A stretch of DNA of 17,674 nt from Candidatus Doudnabacteria bacterium RIFCSPHIGHO2_02_FULL_46_11 (GTDB taxonomy: Bacteria > Patescibacteriota > Doudnabacteria > UBA920 > 2-02-FULL-46-11), in the NCBI GenBank assembly GCA_001779955.1, contig MFES01000025.1:1-17674 (forward strand), given 5' to 3'. Within the stretch, counting starts at the first letter, position 1. Every line of letters starts with the position of its first letter. The notes beneath the pieces were generated by a model, which did no database searches, had not been told where the DNA came from, and saw only the letters and a program-made list of their open reading frames with translations. A program made the position numbers and the translations under genes. Shown one piece after another: positions 6,755 to 13,611 of this stretch.

Positions 6755-7402
6755 CTACTGGGAGTATTGCGGGGTTTTAAAGAAGGAAAGATCGGACAAC
6801 GGGAAAACTTTCACCCAAACCTTGCCGACAATATCTGTGCGCTCGAGCGGCCCCCAAACTCGAGAATCCGAACTGGCCACGCGGTTATCACCCAGAACAT
6901 AATACTGACCGCTGCCCAAGACAATACTGTCATCACCTATCGGGCTTGTGAAAGTTCCCACGACCAAATAATTTTCATCAAGAATTTGGCTGTCGTAACC
7001 ATTACCCGGATAAACTTTAACTTTGCCTCCGTTAAAAACAAGTCTGTCGCCCGGCAGGCCAATGATACGCTTGATAAAAAATTGCGACGGGTCCTCGGGA
7101 TAGCGCAGCACTATTACCTCTCCGCGCTCGGGTCGGTTAAAACGGTAGCTTATCTCATCAATAATCAAATAATCACCGTGAGTAAAGTTGGGCTCCATCG
7201 AACTCCCGGAAACAATAAATGGCTGGAAAACCAAAAAGCGAATGGGAATAATGACCACTGTGGCTAAAAGCACTATTTTGGCCAAATCCCAGACAAAAAC
7301 CCCGATTGGCGCCAGCACAGGTTGGGTCTGGGCCGTGTTTTCTGGAACAATCGCCCCTTCCGCCGTGTTGTTTACTGATGATGGTTCTTGTTCGTTTTGC
7401 AT
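6755..7402 (-). CDS. lepB: Signal peptidase I
   Basis: This membrane protease removes signal peptides from exported proteins. The 215-residue protein has a cytosolic N-terminal tail, one membrane segment (about 35-57), then the catalytic Ser68 in SGSSMEPNF and the general base Lys111 in FIKRIIGLPGD. The late box reads GDNRVASSDSRVWG (171-184). All conserved boxes are present. The ATG lies only 12 bp after the CCA end of the tRNA-Val gene and has no Shine-Dalgarno site, so the mRNA is probably released by tRNA processing. The HisRS-like gene follows 34 bp downstream. Confidence 0.94.
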   Translation of the reverse strand: MQNEQEPSSVNNTAEGAIVPENTAQTQPVLAPIGVFVWDLAKIVLLATVVIIPIRFLVFQPFIVSGSSMEPNFTHGDYLIIDEISYRFNRPERGEVIVLRYPEDPSQFFIKRIIGLPGDRLVFNGGKVKVYPGNGYDSQILDENYLVVGTFTSPIGDDSIVLGSGQYYVLGDNRVASSDSRVWGPLERTDIVGKVWVKVFPLSDLSFFKTPQYSQ

Positions 7403-7414
7403 GATTAAATTTTT

Positions 7415-7491
7415 TGGTGGTCACTACTGGATTCGAACCAGTGACCTCTCCGATGTGAACGGAACGCTCTAACCAACTGAGCTAAGTGACC
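7415..7491 (-). tRNA. tRNA-Val (anticodon CAC), CCA encoded
   Basis: A complete cloverleaf: acceptor GGTCACT/AGTGACC, D stem GCTC/GAGC, anticodon stem TTCCG/CGGAG (one U-G pair) with loop TTCACAT, giving anticodon CAC (reads GUG). The variable loop is AGGTC and the T stem ACTGG/CCAGT encloses TTCGAAT. The discriminator is A, and CCA is encoded at 7417-7415. Confidence 0.96.
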
Positions 7492-7838
7492 ATAAATTTG
7501 CCGGATAAGCTGAACCATTCGCCCCTACTTCGCTTGGGATTGACACCCAAGCTTCGAAGGGCAGGCCAAGCATACGAGCCGAGATGCCACACCATCATAA
7601 ACTTTAGTTACTTTAAACGAAAAAAAATAACAATCTAAATCCGGTAATTTATGCTAAACTATATTGGCGTACGTTCGAAAAAAAATATGAACCTCACTTA
7701 TTTTATACTGAAGATTAGCATGATGCAAGCTGCAAAAACCGACAAAAAACCCGGCCTGTGCTTGGCTTGGGCGTGGAACCAAAAAAGTTGAGTCAATTGG
7801 TCGTTTTATGTAGCTAGAGCACAAAAATTAAGGTTAAA
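7492..7838. other. Divergent intergenic region between tRNA-Val and the LCP gene (347 bp)
   Basis: No gene is seen. It must hold promoters for both directions, but I find none with both a good -35 and a good -10. Weak AT-rich candidates lie around 7650-7665. The main structure is an imperfect hairpin at 7521-7562, with a perfect core GCTTGGG/CCCAAGC at 7532-7538 and 7546-7552. Confidence 0.5.
7521..7562. repeat. Imperfect long hairpin upstream of tRNA-Val
   Basis: Perfect 7-bp core GCTTGGG/CCCAAGC with loop ATTGACA, extended outward by CTT/AAG and GCCC/GGGC pairing with small bulges. It is of the same style as the hairpins in other spacers of this window. Confidence 0.55.
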
Positions 7839-9395
7839 ATGATTTTTTTAAAAAGCGCCGGCCGGCCCAAAGTGGTCATTACCCTTATGCTGGCACTCCT
7901 TTCGGGAGTGTTCGGTTTCACTTTGGCAAAATTTTGGCATGGTAGTAATAGTATTTTCATTTCTGGCCGAAATCCGGTGGCTCAACTGGCCGGGCTGGTT
8001 TTCGACGGACAAAAACTGATCGGCGAATCGCAGGACCAAGTAAACGTCCTGCTTTTGGGTGTGGGCGGTGAAGGGCACGATGGCCCTTACCTTTCGGACA
8101 CGGTCATGCTAGCAAGCATTAAACCCAATACCTCTGAAATTTCATTGATTTCCATCCCGCGCGACATTATTGTTTCCATACCGGGAAGCTACGGACTTTA
8201 TAAAATAAACAGCGCTTATGCTTACGGTGTCATGAACTATGGACAGAAAATCGGATTGACGCAGGCCAGAAAAACCGTAGAAAACTTTTTAGGAATAGAA
8301 ATTCCCTACGCCCTAGTTGTAGATTTTGCCGGCTTTGCCAAAGGAGTGGATACTTTGGGCGGCATCGATGTAGAAATCGAACGCTCCTTCACCGATTCCC
8401 TGTTCCCAAATACCAAAAACGGATACATCGGCCCGGTAAGCTTTAAAGCCGGGGTTGAACACATGGACGGCGAACGCGCGCTTATCTATGCCCGTTCTCG
8501 CTACACCACCTCCGACTTCGACCGCGCCCGCCGCCAGCAAAAAATTCTTGAGGCTTTCAAGGCCCGCGTTCGCGACTTGAATCTTTTTTCAGACATTAAA
8601 ACCGTTAATGGTTTATACGACGATTTTACCAGCCATATATCCACCAATCTCGATGCCGGACAAATAAAACGGTTAGCCGGTCTCATGCTCCAGGTTCCTC
8701 AAAATCAAATTTACAGTTCAGTAATTGACCCGACCACCGGCATGGTTTGCAGTTTTCTATCAAAAGAAAAAGGCTACCACATTGATTTGTGCCGCGGCCG
8801 AACCCTAAAAAATATTAAGGAATATACGGACAGCAGTTTTGCCCGCGGCCGCGTGACAAGCGAGCAGCCGTTAGTTGAAATTCAAAACGCCACCGGTATT
8901 GGCGGCTTTGCCCTTATGGCCTCTGAACAATTAACCTTAATGTCCTTTAACACCACGGCAACCAACGCCAGCAAGCTAACTGACCCCGATCAATCAGTAA
9001 TCTATGATTTGACGGGTGGTAAAAAACCAAATAGTTTAGCCGTGTTACAGACTACTCTTTCAGCAAAAATCGGCAGCAACCCGCCAATCGCTAAAACCTC
9101 GCCCACACCGGACTTTATAGTTATCCTCGGCAAAAATTACAGGCCGCCTTATCTTGAAGTGATAAATCTCGACCCGCCCGAACCGGAAGAGGAAGAGGAA
9201 GCTGACGATGAGAATGGCAATGACGAAGAAGGCGAGGGCGACCAGGACGTAGAGGACTCGGAAACAACCTCTCCGCCGGCAACCGCACCCGACACCAAGG
9301 CGGACACTGAAGCCACGGATGAAACTGACGATAAGCTACTAAAAAACTTAGCGCCGTCGGTAAACCTCAAAAACGTCATCCCCGATCAGACATAA
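7839..9395 (+). CDS. LCP (LytR-CpsA-Psr) family cell envelope protein with LytR C-terminal domain
   Basis: LCP enzymes transfer lipid-linked glycopolymers to peptidoglycan or proteins outside the membrane. The 518-residue protein has an N-terminal membrane anchor (about 11-31) and an LCP domain (about 68-245). Key residues include D87 (YLSDTVM), SIPRD (105-109), and the arginine-rich YARSRYTTSDFDRARRQQ (217-234), which in the family bind the lipid pyrophosphate. A LytR C-terminal domain follows (about 345-435). The end is a long acidic tail (about 448-475) and a Thr/Asp-rich region, probably outside the cell. An AAGG site precedes the ATG. An intrinsic terminator follows directly. The substrate cannot be told. 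Confidence 0.92.
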   Translation: MIFLKSAGRPKVVITLMLALLSGVFGFTLAKFWHGSNSIFISGRNPVAQLAGLVFDGQKLIGESQDQVNVLLLGVGGEGHDGPYLSDTVMLASIKPNTSEISLISIPRDIIVSIPGSYGLYKINSAYAYGVMNYGQKIGLTQARKTVENFLGIEIPYALVVDFAGFAKGVDTLGGIDVEIERSFTDSLFPNTKNGYIGPVSFKAGVEHMDGERALIYARSRYTTSDFDRARRQQKILEAFKARVRDLNLFSDIKTVNGLYDDFTSHISTNLDAGQIKRLAGLMLQVPQNQIYSSVIDPTTGMVCSFLSKEKGYHIDLCRGRTLKNIKEYTDSSFARGRVTSEQPLVEIQNATGIGGFALMASEQLTLMSFNTTATNASKLTDPDQSVIYDLTGGKKPNSLAVLQTTLSAKIGSNPPIAKTSPTPDFIVILGKNYRPPYLEVINLDPPEPEEEEEADDENGNDEEGEGDQDVEDSETTSPPATAPDTKADTEATDETDDKLLKNLAPSVNLKNVIPDQT

Positions 9396-9397
9396 CC

Positions 9398-9428
9398 AAA
9401 CACCCCAGGCCATCAAGCGGGGTGTTTT
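9398..9428 (+). terminator. Intrinsic terminator after the LCP gene
   Basis: Perfect 9-bp stem AAACACCCC/GGGGTGTTT with a 12-nt loop. The run of four T at the end overlaps the stem base. It lies 3 bp after the LCP stop. Confidence 0.8.
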
Positions 9429-9461
9429 AAGTTCGCTGATTATTGTAAGATATATAGAGTA

Positions 9462-10808
9462 ATGTCCAAGAAAACACCGACAATCGCCTTGGTGGGGCCG
9501 CCAAACGTAGGCAAATCTACGCTTTTTAATACTATGCTTGGAAAACGGATCGCCATTACCGGTCCCCGCCCCGGCACCACGCGCGATCGCGCTTACGGCG
9601 AAACAAAATGGAATGACAAACGATTTATACTTATCGATACCGGCGGGCTCGCTCGCAAATCCGGCGATCCCTTGGAAAAAAATATCCGCGCTCAAACCCA
9701 ACTGGCCGTGACTGAAGCCGATGCAATTATTTTTGTGGTAGATGCCAAAGCCCCGGTTTCAGCCGCCGTGAATACTACCAAGGAACTAAAAGAGGTTCTT
9801 AGAAAAAATAAACTCTTAAACAAGCTGCCGGTTTTCGTGGTAGCCAATAAAATCGACTCGGCAAAATATACCGAGAAAGCCAAAGCGGATTTTGTTCGCT
9901 TGGGCCTGGGCGGTATTTGGCCAATTTCGGCCCTAACCGGGCGAGGCGTAGGCGATCTTTTAGACAAATTGGTTGAAGAAATTGAAAAATCGGAAGACGA
10001 GGAGCCTGAAGAAATTTTTGCAAATGTTGCGATTGTCGGCAAACCCAATGCCGGAAAATCTACCCTGGTCAATCATTTGGTGGGCGAGGAACGCGCCATT
10101 GTCAGTCCGCTTCCGGGTACAACTCGCGCCGCAGTAGATGTAAAAATTTCTTATAAAGGAAAGATTCTGAAATTTATCGATACGGCCGGAATGAGGCGCC
10201 GGTCAAAAATTGACATTGACGTTGAGCAGTACGCCCTTTTCCAGGCCTTAAAAAGTTTGGAAAATTCCGATGTCGTGGTGTTAATGCTAGATGCGGCCGA
10301 TGTCCGGGCGCGTTTCGAGCAAACCATTGCCGGAAAACTAAAAAGCAGCGTTAAGGGAATTGTTATTGCCCTTAATAAAGTTGATCTGCTTGAAGATAAA
10401 AAAGAAATTGAACGCATAAAAGAGTCTACTATCAGGCGCTTTCCTTTTTTGCGCTTTGTAAAATTCATTCCGATCTCGGCTGAAAAAGGCTGGAATGTGA
10501 AAGAATTGCTTGAGGCAATCGTCGAGGCTAAAAATTCCCGCCTAAAAGAAATACCGGAAGAAGATTTAACCAAAGACCTTAAGGCCTGGATTAAGAAAAA
10601 CCCGCCAATGAAGCTCCGTGCCCAGAAAAAACCGGTAATCTACGACCTAGAGCAGGTCAAAACGAACCCGCCGGTATTTATGCTTGTCGTAAATGACCCG
10701 GCGGCGATACACTACTCTTATGTCAGGCATCTGGAAAATAAGATCCGTGAAAAATACGAATATGCCGGCACGGCCATAAAGATACGTTTACGGAGACCAG
10801 AAAGGTAA
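9462..10808 (+). CDS. der: Ribosome-associated GTPase Der (EngA)
   Basis: Der has two tandem GTPase domains and assists 50S ribosome assembly. The 448-residue protein has the first P-loop GPPNVGKST (12-20), switch PGTTRD (37-42), DTGG (59-62) and NKID (129-132). The second domain has GKPNAGKST (193-201), PGTTR (218-222), DTAG (240-243) and NKVD. A KH-like domain ends the protein (about 360-448), closing with IKIRLRRPER. Length and order are typical. The ATG lacks a clear Shine-Dalgarno site, and a TAAGAT about 12 bp upstream could be a -10, so the message may have a very short leader. Confidence 0.96.
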   Translation: MSKKTPTIALVGPPNVGKSTLFNTMLGKRIAITGPRPGTTRDRAYGETKWNDKRFILIDTGGLARKSGDPLEKNIRAQTQLAVTEADAIIFVVDAKAPVSAAVNTTKELKEVLRKNKLLNKLPVFVVANKIDSAKYTEKAKADFVRLGLGGIWPISALTGRGVGDLLDKLVEEIEKSEDEEPEEIFANVAIVGKPNAGKSTLVNHLVGEERAIVSPLPGTTRAAVDVKISYKGKILKFIDTAGMRRRSKIDIDVEQYALFQALKSLENSDVVVLMLDAADVRARFEQTIAGKLKSSVKGIVIALNKVDLLEDKKEIERIKESTIRRFPFLRFVKFIPISAEKGWNVKELLEAIVEAKNSRLKEIPEEDLTKDLKAWIKKNPPMKLRAQKKPVIYDLEQVKTNPPVFMLVVNDPAAIHYSYVRHLENKIREKYEYAGTAIKIRLRRPER

Positions 10809-10811
10809 CTC

Positions 10812-10916
10812 AAAATTCAAAATGCAAAAATCAAAATTTAAATTTCAAATTCAAAACTTTTGGTTTTTGGTTTGTATTTTTGAGTTTTGACCTTTGATTT
10901 TTGATTTAATGCTCGA
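10812..10916. repeat. A/T-rich inverted repeat region between der and pth
   Basis: The left half is a run of short CAAAAT-like words and the right half of TTTTTGAT/TTTTGAG-like words, roughly complementary to each other, so a long imperfect A/T hairpin can form. No gene is seen. The pth start lies 12 bp downstream. Confidence 0.55.
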
Positions 10917-10928
10917 TAAAATAAGAAA

Positions 10929-11519
10929 ATGATTAAATTAATAGCGGGATTGGGCAATCCAGCAACAAAATACGGAGGCACGCGCCATAACATAGGTTAT
11001 GAAGTTTTAGAGTCTTTAAAAAATAAATGGGAAACGATCAACTGCTCGTCTAAGTTTGAAGCAGAGATAAACGAGGTCAGACCTCAATCTGACAGAGGTC
11101 TGACCTCTGGAAAACTTTATTTATTCAAATCCAAAACTTTTATGAACGAATCCGGCAAACCGCTTGGAGAGTTTGCCAGGTTTTATAAAATCGAACCGCA
11201 AGAAGTTCTGATAATTTACGATGATGTCGATTTGCCCGTTGGACATTTGCGTTTATCAGAAGGCGGCTCAAGCGGACATCAGGGCGTGCTTTCGATAATG
11301 GAAAACCTAGAAGAAGACTTTTGGCGTTTGCGCATTGGCATTGGCGACAACCGTGCCGTCGGTCTTCCATCCGAGACTTATGTTTTGCAAAAATTCAAAC
11401 CCGAAGAAAAAGAAATTATCAAAAAGTCCATTGAAAAATCTGCTGAACTAATTGAGATGCTGGTAAAAGGCGAAGATATTAAATCCGAAATCGCGGAATT
11501 TAACAAAAACTTGGTATGA
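10929..11519 (+). CDS. pth: Peptidyl-tRNA hydrolase
   Basis: Pth frees tRNA from peptidyl-tRNAs that drop off ribosomes. The 196-residue protein has GLGNPATKYGGTRHNIG (7-23) with N10 and the catalytic His20, FMNESG (71-76), and YDDVDLPVGHLRLSEGGSSGHQG (97-119) with the conserved Asp98. The family normally runs directly from the early strand into the K-P-x-T-F-M-N segment. Here residues 49-60 (EVRPQSDRGLTS) are an extra piece encoded by a palindromic element at 11073-11108. The stop overlaps the start of the phosphatase gene by 4 bp (ATGA), so the two are co-translated. Confidence 0.94.
   Translation: MIKLIAGLGNPATKYGGTRHNIGYEVLESLKNKWETINCSSKFEAEINEVRPQSDRGLTSGKLYLFKSKTFMNESGKPLGEFARFYKIEPQEVLIIYDDVDLPVGHLRLSEGGSSGHQGVLSIMENLEEDFWRLRIGIGDNRAVGLPSETYVLQKFKPEEKEIIKKSIEKSAELIEMLVKGEDIKSEIAEFNKNLV
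11073..11108 (+). repeat. 36-bp palindromic element inserted in frame in pth
   Basis: GAGGTCAGACCTC (11073-11085) and GAGGTCTGACCTC (11095-11107) are exact reverse complements of each other, and each is itself a 6+1+6 palindrome. They are separated by AATCTGACA. The element equals 12 codons, residues 49-60 of Pth, and keeps the frame. It recalls the Rickettsia palindromic elements in style, not in sequence. Confidence 0.8.
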
Positions 11520-12091
11520 AAATACTTTTAATCCGTCACGGGGAAAGTACGGGCGATATTGAGAATAGATACGGAGGCACTTACGACGATCATCTTACTG
11601 ACAAAGGCAAGAGCGATGCCGCTATAACCGCAGAAAAATTAATCAGCAAGCAAATTGAGGCTATTTATTGCAGTCCAAAAATTAGAGCAAAAGAAGCAGC
11701 TCAAATAATAAATAGTAAATTAAACCTCCCATTTAACGTAATCGAGGGTCTCGAAGAAAGAGATTATGGTATTTTAAACGGCATAGATAAAGATGAGGCT
11801 AAACAAAAATATCCCGAGATAGTTGAACAGCACAAAAATATTTATAACACTGACCCAGAGGGCGAAAGTTACGAAGATTTTAAAAAAAGAATTCTGACAA
11901 CCCTTACAAATATTATCGGTAATAACAATTATAAAACCATCGCCATTATTACCCACGGCGGACCGATCAAATTAATTTACCGCGTACTATTTCAAACTGG
12001 GGAATTAGAAAATGTTGGCGATTATGGAATTCTTGAACTAGAAAAAGATAAGGTGTACAAATTTATAAGTCTAACTAAATTACATAATTAA
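11516..12091 (+). CDS. Histidine phosphatase family protein
   Basis: A 191-residue member of the phosphoglycerate mutase-like histidine phosphatases. The catalytic motif LIRHGES has His8, with Arg7 next to it. SPKIRAKEAA supplies Arg57, LEERDYG supplies the acid around Glu80/81, and ITHGGP supplies His147. Family members act on small phosphorylated metabolites or on phosphoproteins, and the substrate cannot be told from sequence. The start overlaps the pth stop by 4 bp, and no ribosome site is visible, in line with coupled translation. The downstream hairpin (12094-12111) could also end this transcript, although its T-run suits the other strand. Confidence 0.9.
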   Translation: MKILLIRHGESTGDIENRYGGTYDDHLTDKGKSDAAITAEKLISKQIEAIYCSPKIRAKEAAQIINSKLNLPFNVIEGLEERDYGILNGIDKDEAKQKYPEIVEQHKNIYNTDPEGESYEDFKKRILTTLTNIIGNNNYKTIAIITHGGPIKLIYRVLFQTGELENVGDYGILELEKDKVYKFISLTKLHN

Positions 12092-12111
12092 AAAACAGCC
12101 TCTCGACTGTT
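12090..12111 (-). terminator. Intrinsic terminator of the minus-strand RNA candidate
   Basis: On the minus strand AACAGTC-GAGA-GGCTGTT forms a 7-bp stem (one U-G) with a 4-nt loop, followed by TTTT. On the plus strand the same hairpin is followed by a poor tract, so it may work weakly for the phosphatase gene. Confidence 0.7.
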
Positions 12112-12465
12112 CCCTTTCGCATCCGCCCCGACTATTGAAATTGGTTGTAACTTTTTATAAAGGTCCGCTTTAGCTTACCGCCCGATTTAGGAGCGACGCG
12201 CTGTTTCTGAAAAGCGTCGCGCAGGCTTCGCGGCTCGGTTCTGCCCGAAGCCGAGCGTGAGAGCGAGCCGCCGCTGGAACGGCGAGACTCGTCTTTTCAA
12301 AACAGCCATCGCGACAATTTAAAAATCCCCTGAAACCCCGCTTCGAGCGCAAAGCACCACTACATAAGTAGTAACACCTTAACTTTCGGTTCGGTGAAGT
12401 TAGGAGGGATTGCATCACCTACACCACTCGAAAGCGGGATTCCAAAGGACTATTATAATAACACT
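12094..12465 (-). ncRNA. Candidate structured non-coding RNA of unknown family (~370 nt)
   Basis: A consensus promoter lies just upstream and an intrinsic terminator ends the unit. Between them, minus-strand RNA can fold into several helices. A closing stem (12427-12438 with 12337-12347) encloses two hairpins, AACTT/AAGTT (12377-12404, extended) and ACTAC/GTAGT (12359-12372), giving a three-way junction. It is followed by CGAG-CGCCG/CGGCG-CTCG (12264-12291), two alternative helices GGCTTCG/CGAAGCC and GCTCGG/CCGAGC (12224-12256), and GCGACGC/GCGTCGC (12193-12220). I looked for RNase P, tmRNA and SRP landmarks and found none. A repeat-derived hairpin cluster is the main alternative. Confidence 0.5.
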
Positions 12466-12471
12466 ATCTAT

Positions 12472-12500
12472 AGTATAGCAAATATCCGGATAATTGTCAA
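12472..12500 (-). promoter_or_regulatory. Consensus sigma70 promoter of the RNA candidate
   Basis: TTGACA (12500-12495), 17-bp spacer, TATACT (12477-12472) on the minus strand. The start site would be near 12465. Confidence 0.75.
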
Positions 12501-12522
12501 CATCTTATCCTACCCCTTTATT
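12494..12522 (+). promoter_or_regulatory. Possible dprA promoter overlapping the divergent one
   Basis: TTGTCA (12494-12499), 17-bp spacer, TTTATT (12517-12522) on the plus strand. The -35 lies over the -35 of the minus-strand promoter. The start would fall about 11 nt before the dprA ATG. Confidence 0.35.
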
Positions 12523-12539
12523 TAAGGCCTAAAACGCCC

Positions 12540-13421
12540 ATGGATTTTATGGACATTATTGAGATACAAATCAGCTCTTCAGAATACCCCCTCCTCCTTA
12601 AACAGATCCACGATCCGCCGAAATCGCTTTTTGTGCGCGGCTCGGTTTCCCTTTTACAACATCCCCACACTCTGGCGGTGGTCGGCACGCGCAAATGCAC
12701 GGCTTACGGTCTATCAAGTACTGAAAAACTTGCGAGCCTTGCCGCCGAGCATGATATTGTCATTATTTCAGGTTTAGCACGCGGCATTGACGGCACGGCC
12801 CACAAGGCCGCGCTAAAGGTGCACGGTAAAACCATTGCCGTTTTGGGCGGCGGCGTGGATGACTCTTCAATTTATCCGCCGGAACACAAAAATTTGGCAA
12901 ATGAGATTATCAATTCGGGCGGCGCCGTAATTAGCGAATATCCGCCAAAATCAAATATATATAAAGGCAACTTTGTTGCGCGTAACAGAATCATCATCGG
13001 CCTCGCCAAAGCCGTGCTCGTCACCGAAGCTCCGGAAAAATCAGGCGCGCTAATTACCGCCAACTTGGCAGCCGATTATAACCGCGAATTGCTTTGTGTG
13101 CCGGGCATGATCTCAAACCCCGCGGCTGTCGGAACCAATAAACTAATACGCGACAGCGGCGCTCGAGTAGTGCTTGAAATTCAGGACATTCTTGAGGCCT
13201 TTTCCATTCTGCCGAAGGGGGCGGCAAAATCTGCGGAAAATTCTAATTTTTCAAATGAGCAAAATATTTTGCTAAAAATTCTTTCCGAAAACCCTTTAAC
13301 CATCAGTGAGTTGGCCGAAAAAAGCCAAATGGAAATCCCACTCATAACCAGCAGCCTAACAACCCTGGAGCTTATGGAAAAAATTGTTTCGCATATGGAT
13401 GGAAGATACAGCGTTAAGTAA
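12540..13421 (+). CDS. dprA: DNA-processing protein DprA
   Basis: DprA binds incoming single-stranded DNA and loads RecA during natural transformation. The 293-residue protein has the Rossmann-like core: LAVVGTRKCTAYG (45-57), IISGLARGIDGTAHKAAL (75-92), VLGGGVDDSSIYPPEH (101-116), ISEYPP (131-136), NFVARNRIIIGLA (144-156) and EAPEKSGALITANLAADYNR (163-182). A winged-helix domain follows (about 232-293). The N-terminal SAM domain of many DprA is absent. A second ATG at 12549 is possible; AAGG lies 12 nt before the first ATG. The gene diverges from the RNA candidate. Natural DNA uptake is inferred only from the family. Confidence 0.95.
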   Translation: MDFMDIIEIQISSSEYPLLLKQIHDPPKSLFVRGSVSLLQHPHTLAVVGTRKCTAYGLSSTEKLASLAAEHDIVIISGLARGIDGTAHKAALKVHGKTIAVLGGGVDDSSIYPPEHKNLANEIINSGGAVISEYPPKSNIYKGNFVARNRIIIGLAKAVLVTEAPEKSGALITANLAADYNRELLCVPGMISNPAAVGTNKLIRDSGARVVLEIQDILEAFSILPKGAAKSAENSNFSNEQNILLKILSENPLTISELAEKSQMEIPLITSSLTTLELMEKIVSHMDGRYSVK

Positions 13422-13459
13422 TTTCTAATTATTAATTTCTTATTTCTAAACCCCACTAC

Positions 13460-13530
13460 GCTCCTCCGGAGCAACGCTCGGGCAAGCAATATCAGATTGC
13501 GGCGCACTTCGAAGCTTTAGCGGAGAAGTG
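13460..13530. repeat. Hairpin-rich segment between dprA and topA
   Basis: Three perfect hairpins follow one another: GCTCC/GGAGC (13460-13472), GCAAT/ATTGC (13486-13500) and CACTTC/GAAGTG (13505-13530). The flanks are A/T-rich words. No gene is seen in the 190-bp spacer. Confidence 0.55.
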
Positions 13531-13573
13531 TTTGAAAATTGAGAATTGAAAATTGTAAAATTACCCAACGGGG

Positions 13574-13602
13574 TTGACAGCACGCGAAAATAAAAATATA
13601 TT
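13574..13602 (+). promoter_or_regulatory. Consensus sigma70 promoter of topA
   Basis: TTGACA (13574-13579), 17-bp spacer, TATATT (13597-13602). The -10 ends 9 bp before the topA ATG, so transcription should start about 2-4 nt before the ATG. Confidence 0.8.
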
Positions 13603-13611
13603 CTACTTCGT

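Larger units (their letters stand above)
12092..12539. other. Intergenic region between the phosphatase gene and dprA (448 bp)
   Basis: No protein gene is supported. The region is GC-rich and full of hairpins in its left two thirds and AT-rich near dprA. I read it as a minus-strand RNA gene (12094-12465) with its own promoter and terminator, plus possible dprA promoter elements. Confidence 0.6.

Noticed and set aside
12170..12418. Minus-strand reading frame of 82 codons in the phosphatase-dprA spacer
   Set aside because: It starts with GTG without a ribosome site, is Arg/Ser/Cys-rich without domain sense, and runs through several stems of the RNA candidate.
12094..12465. RNase P RNA, tmRNA or SRP RNA as identity of the RNA candidate
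   Set aside because: I saw neither the GAGGAAAGTCC-type start of RNase P RNA, nor a tRNA-like end with CCA and tag frame of tmRNA, nor the conserved SRP loop.
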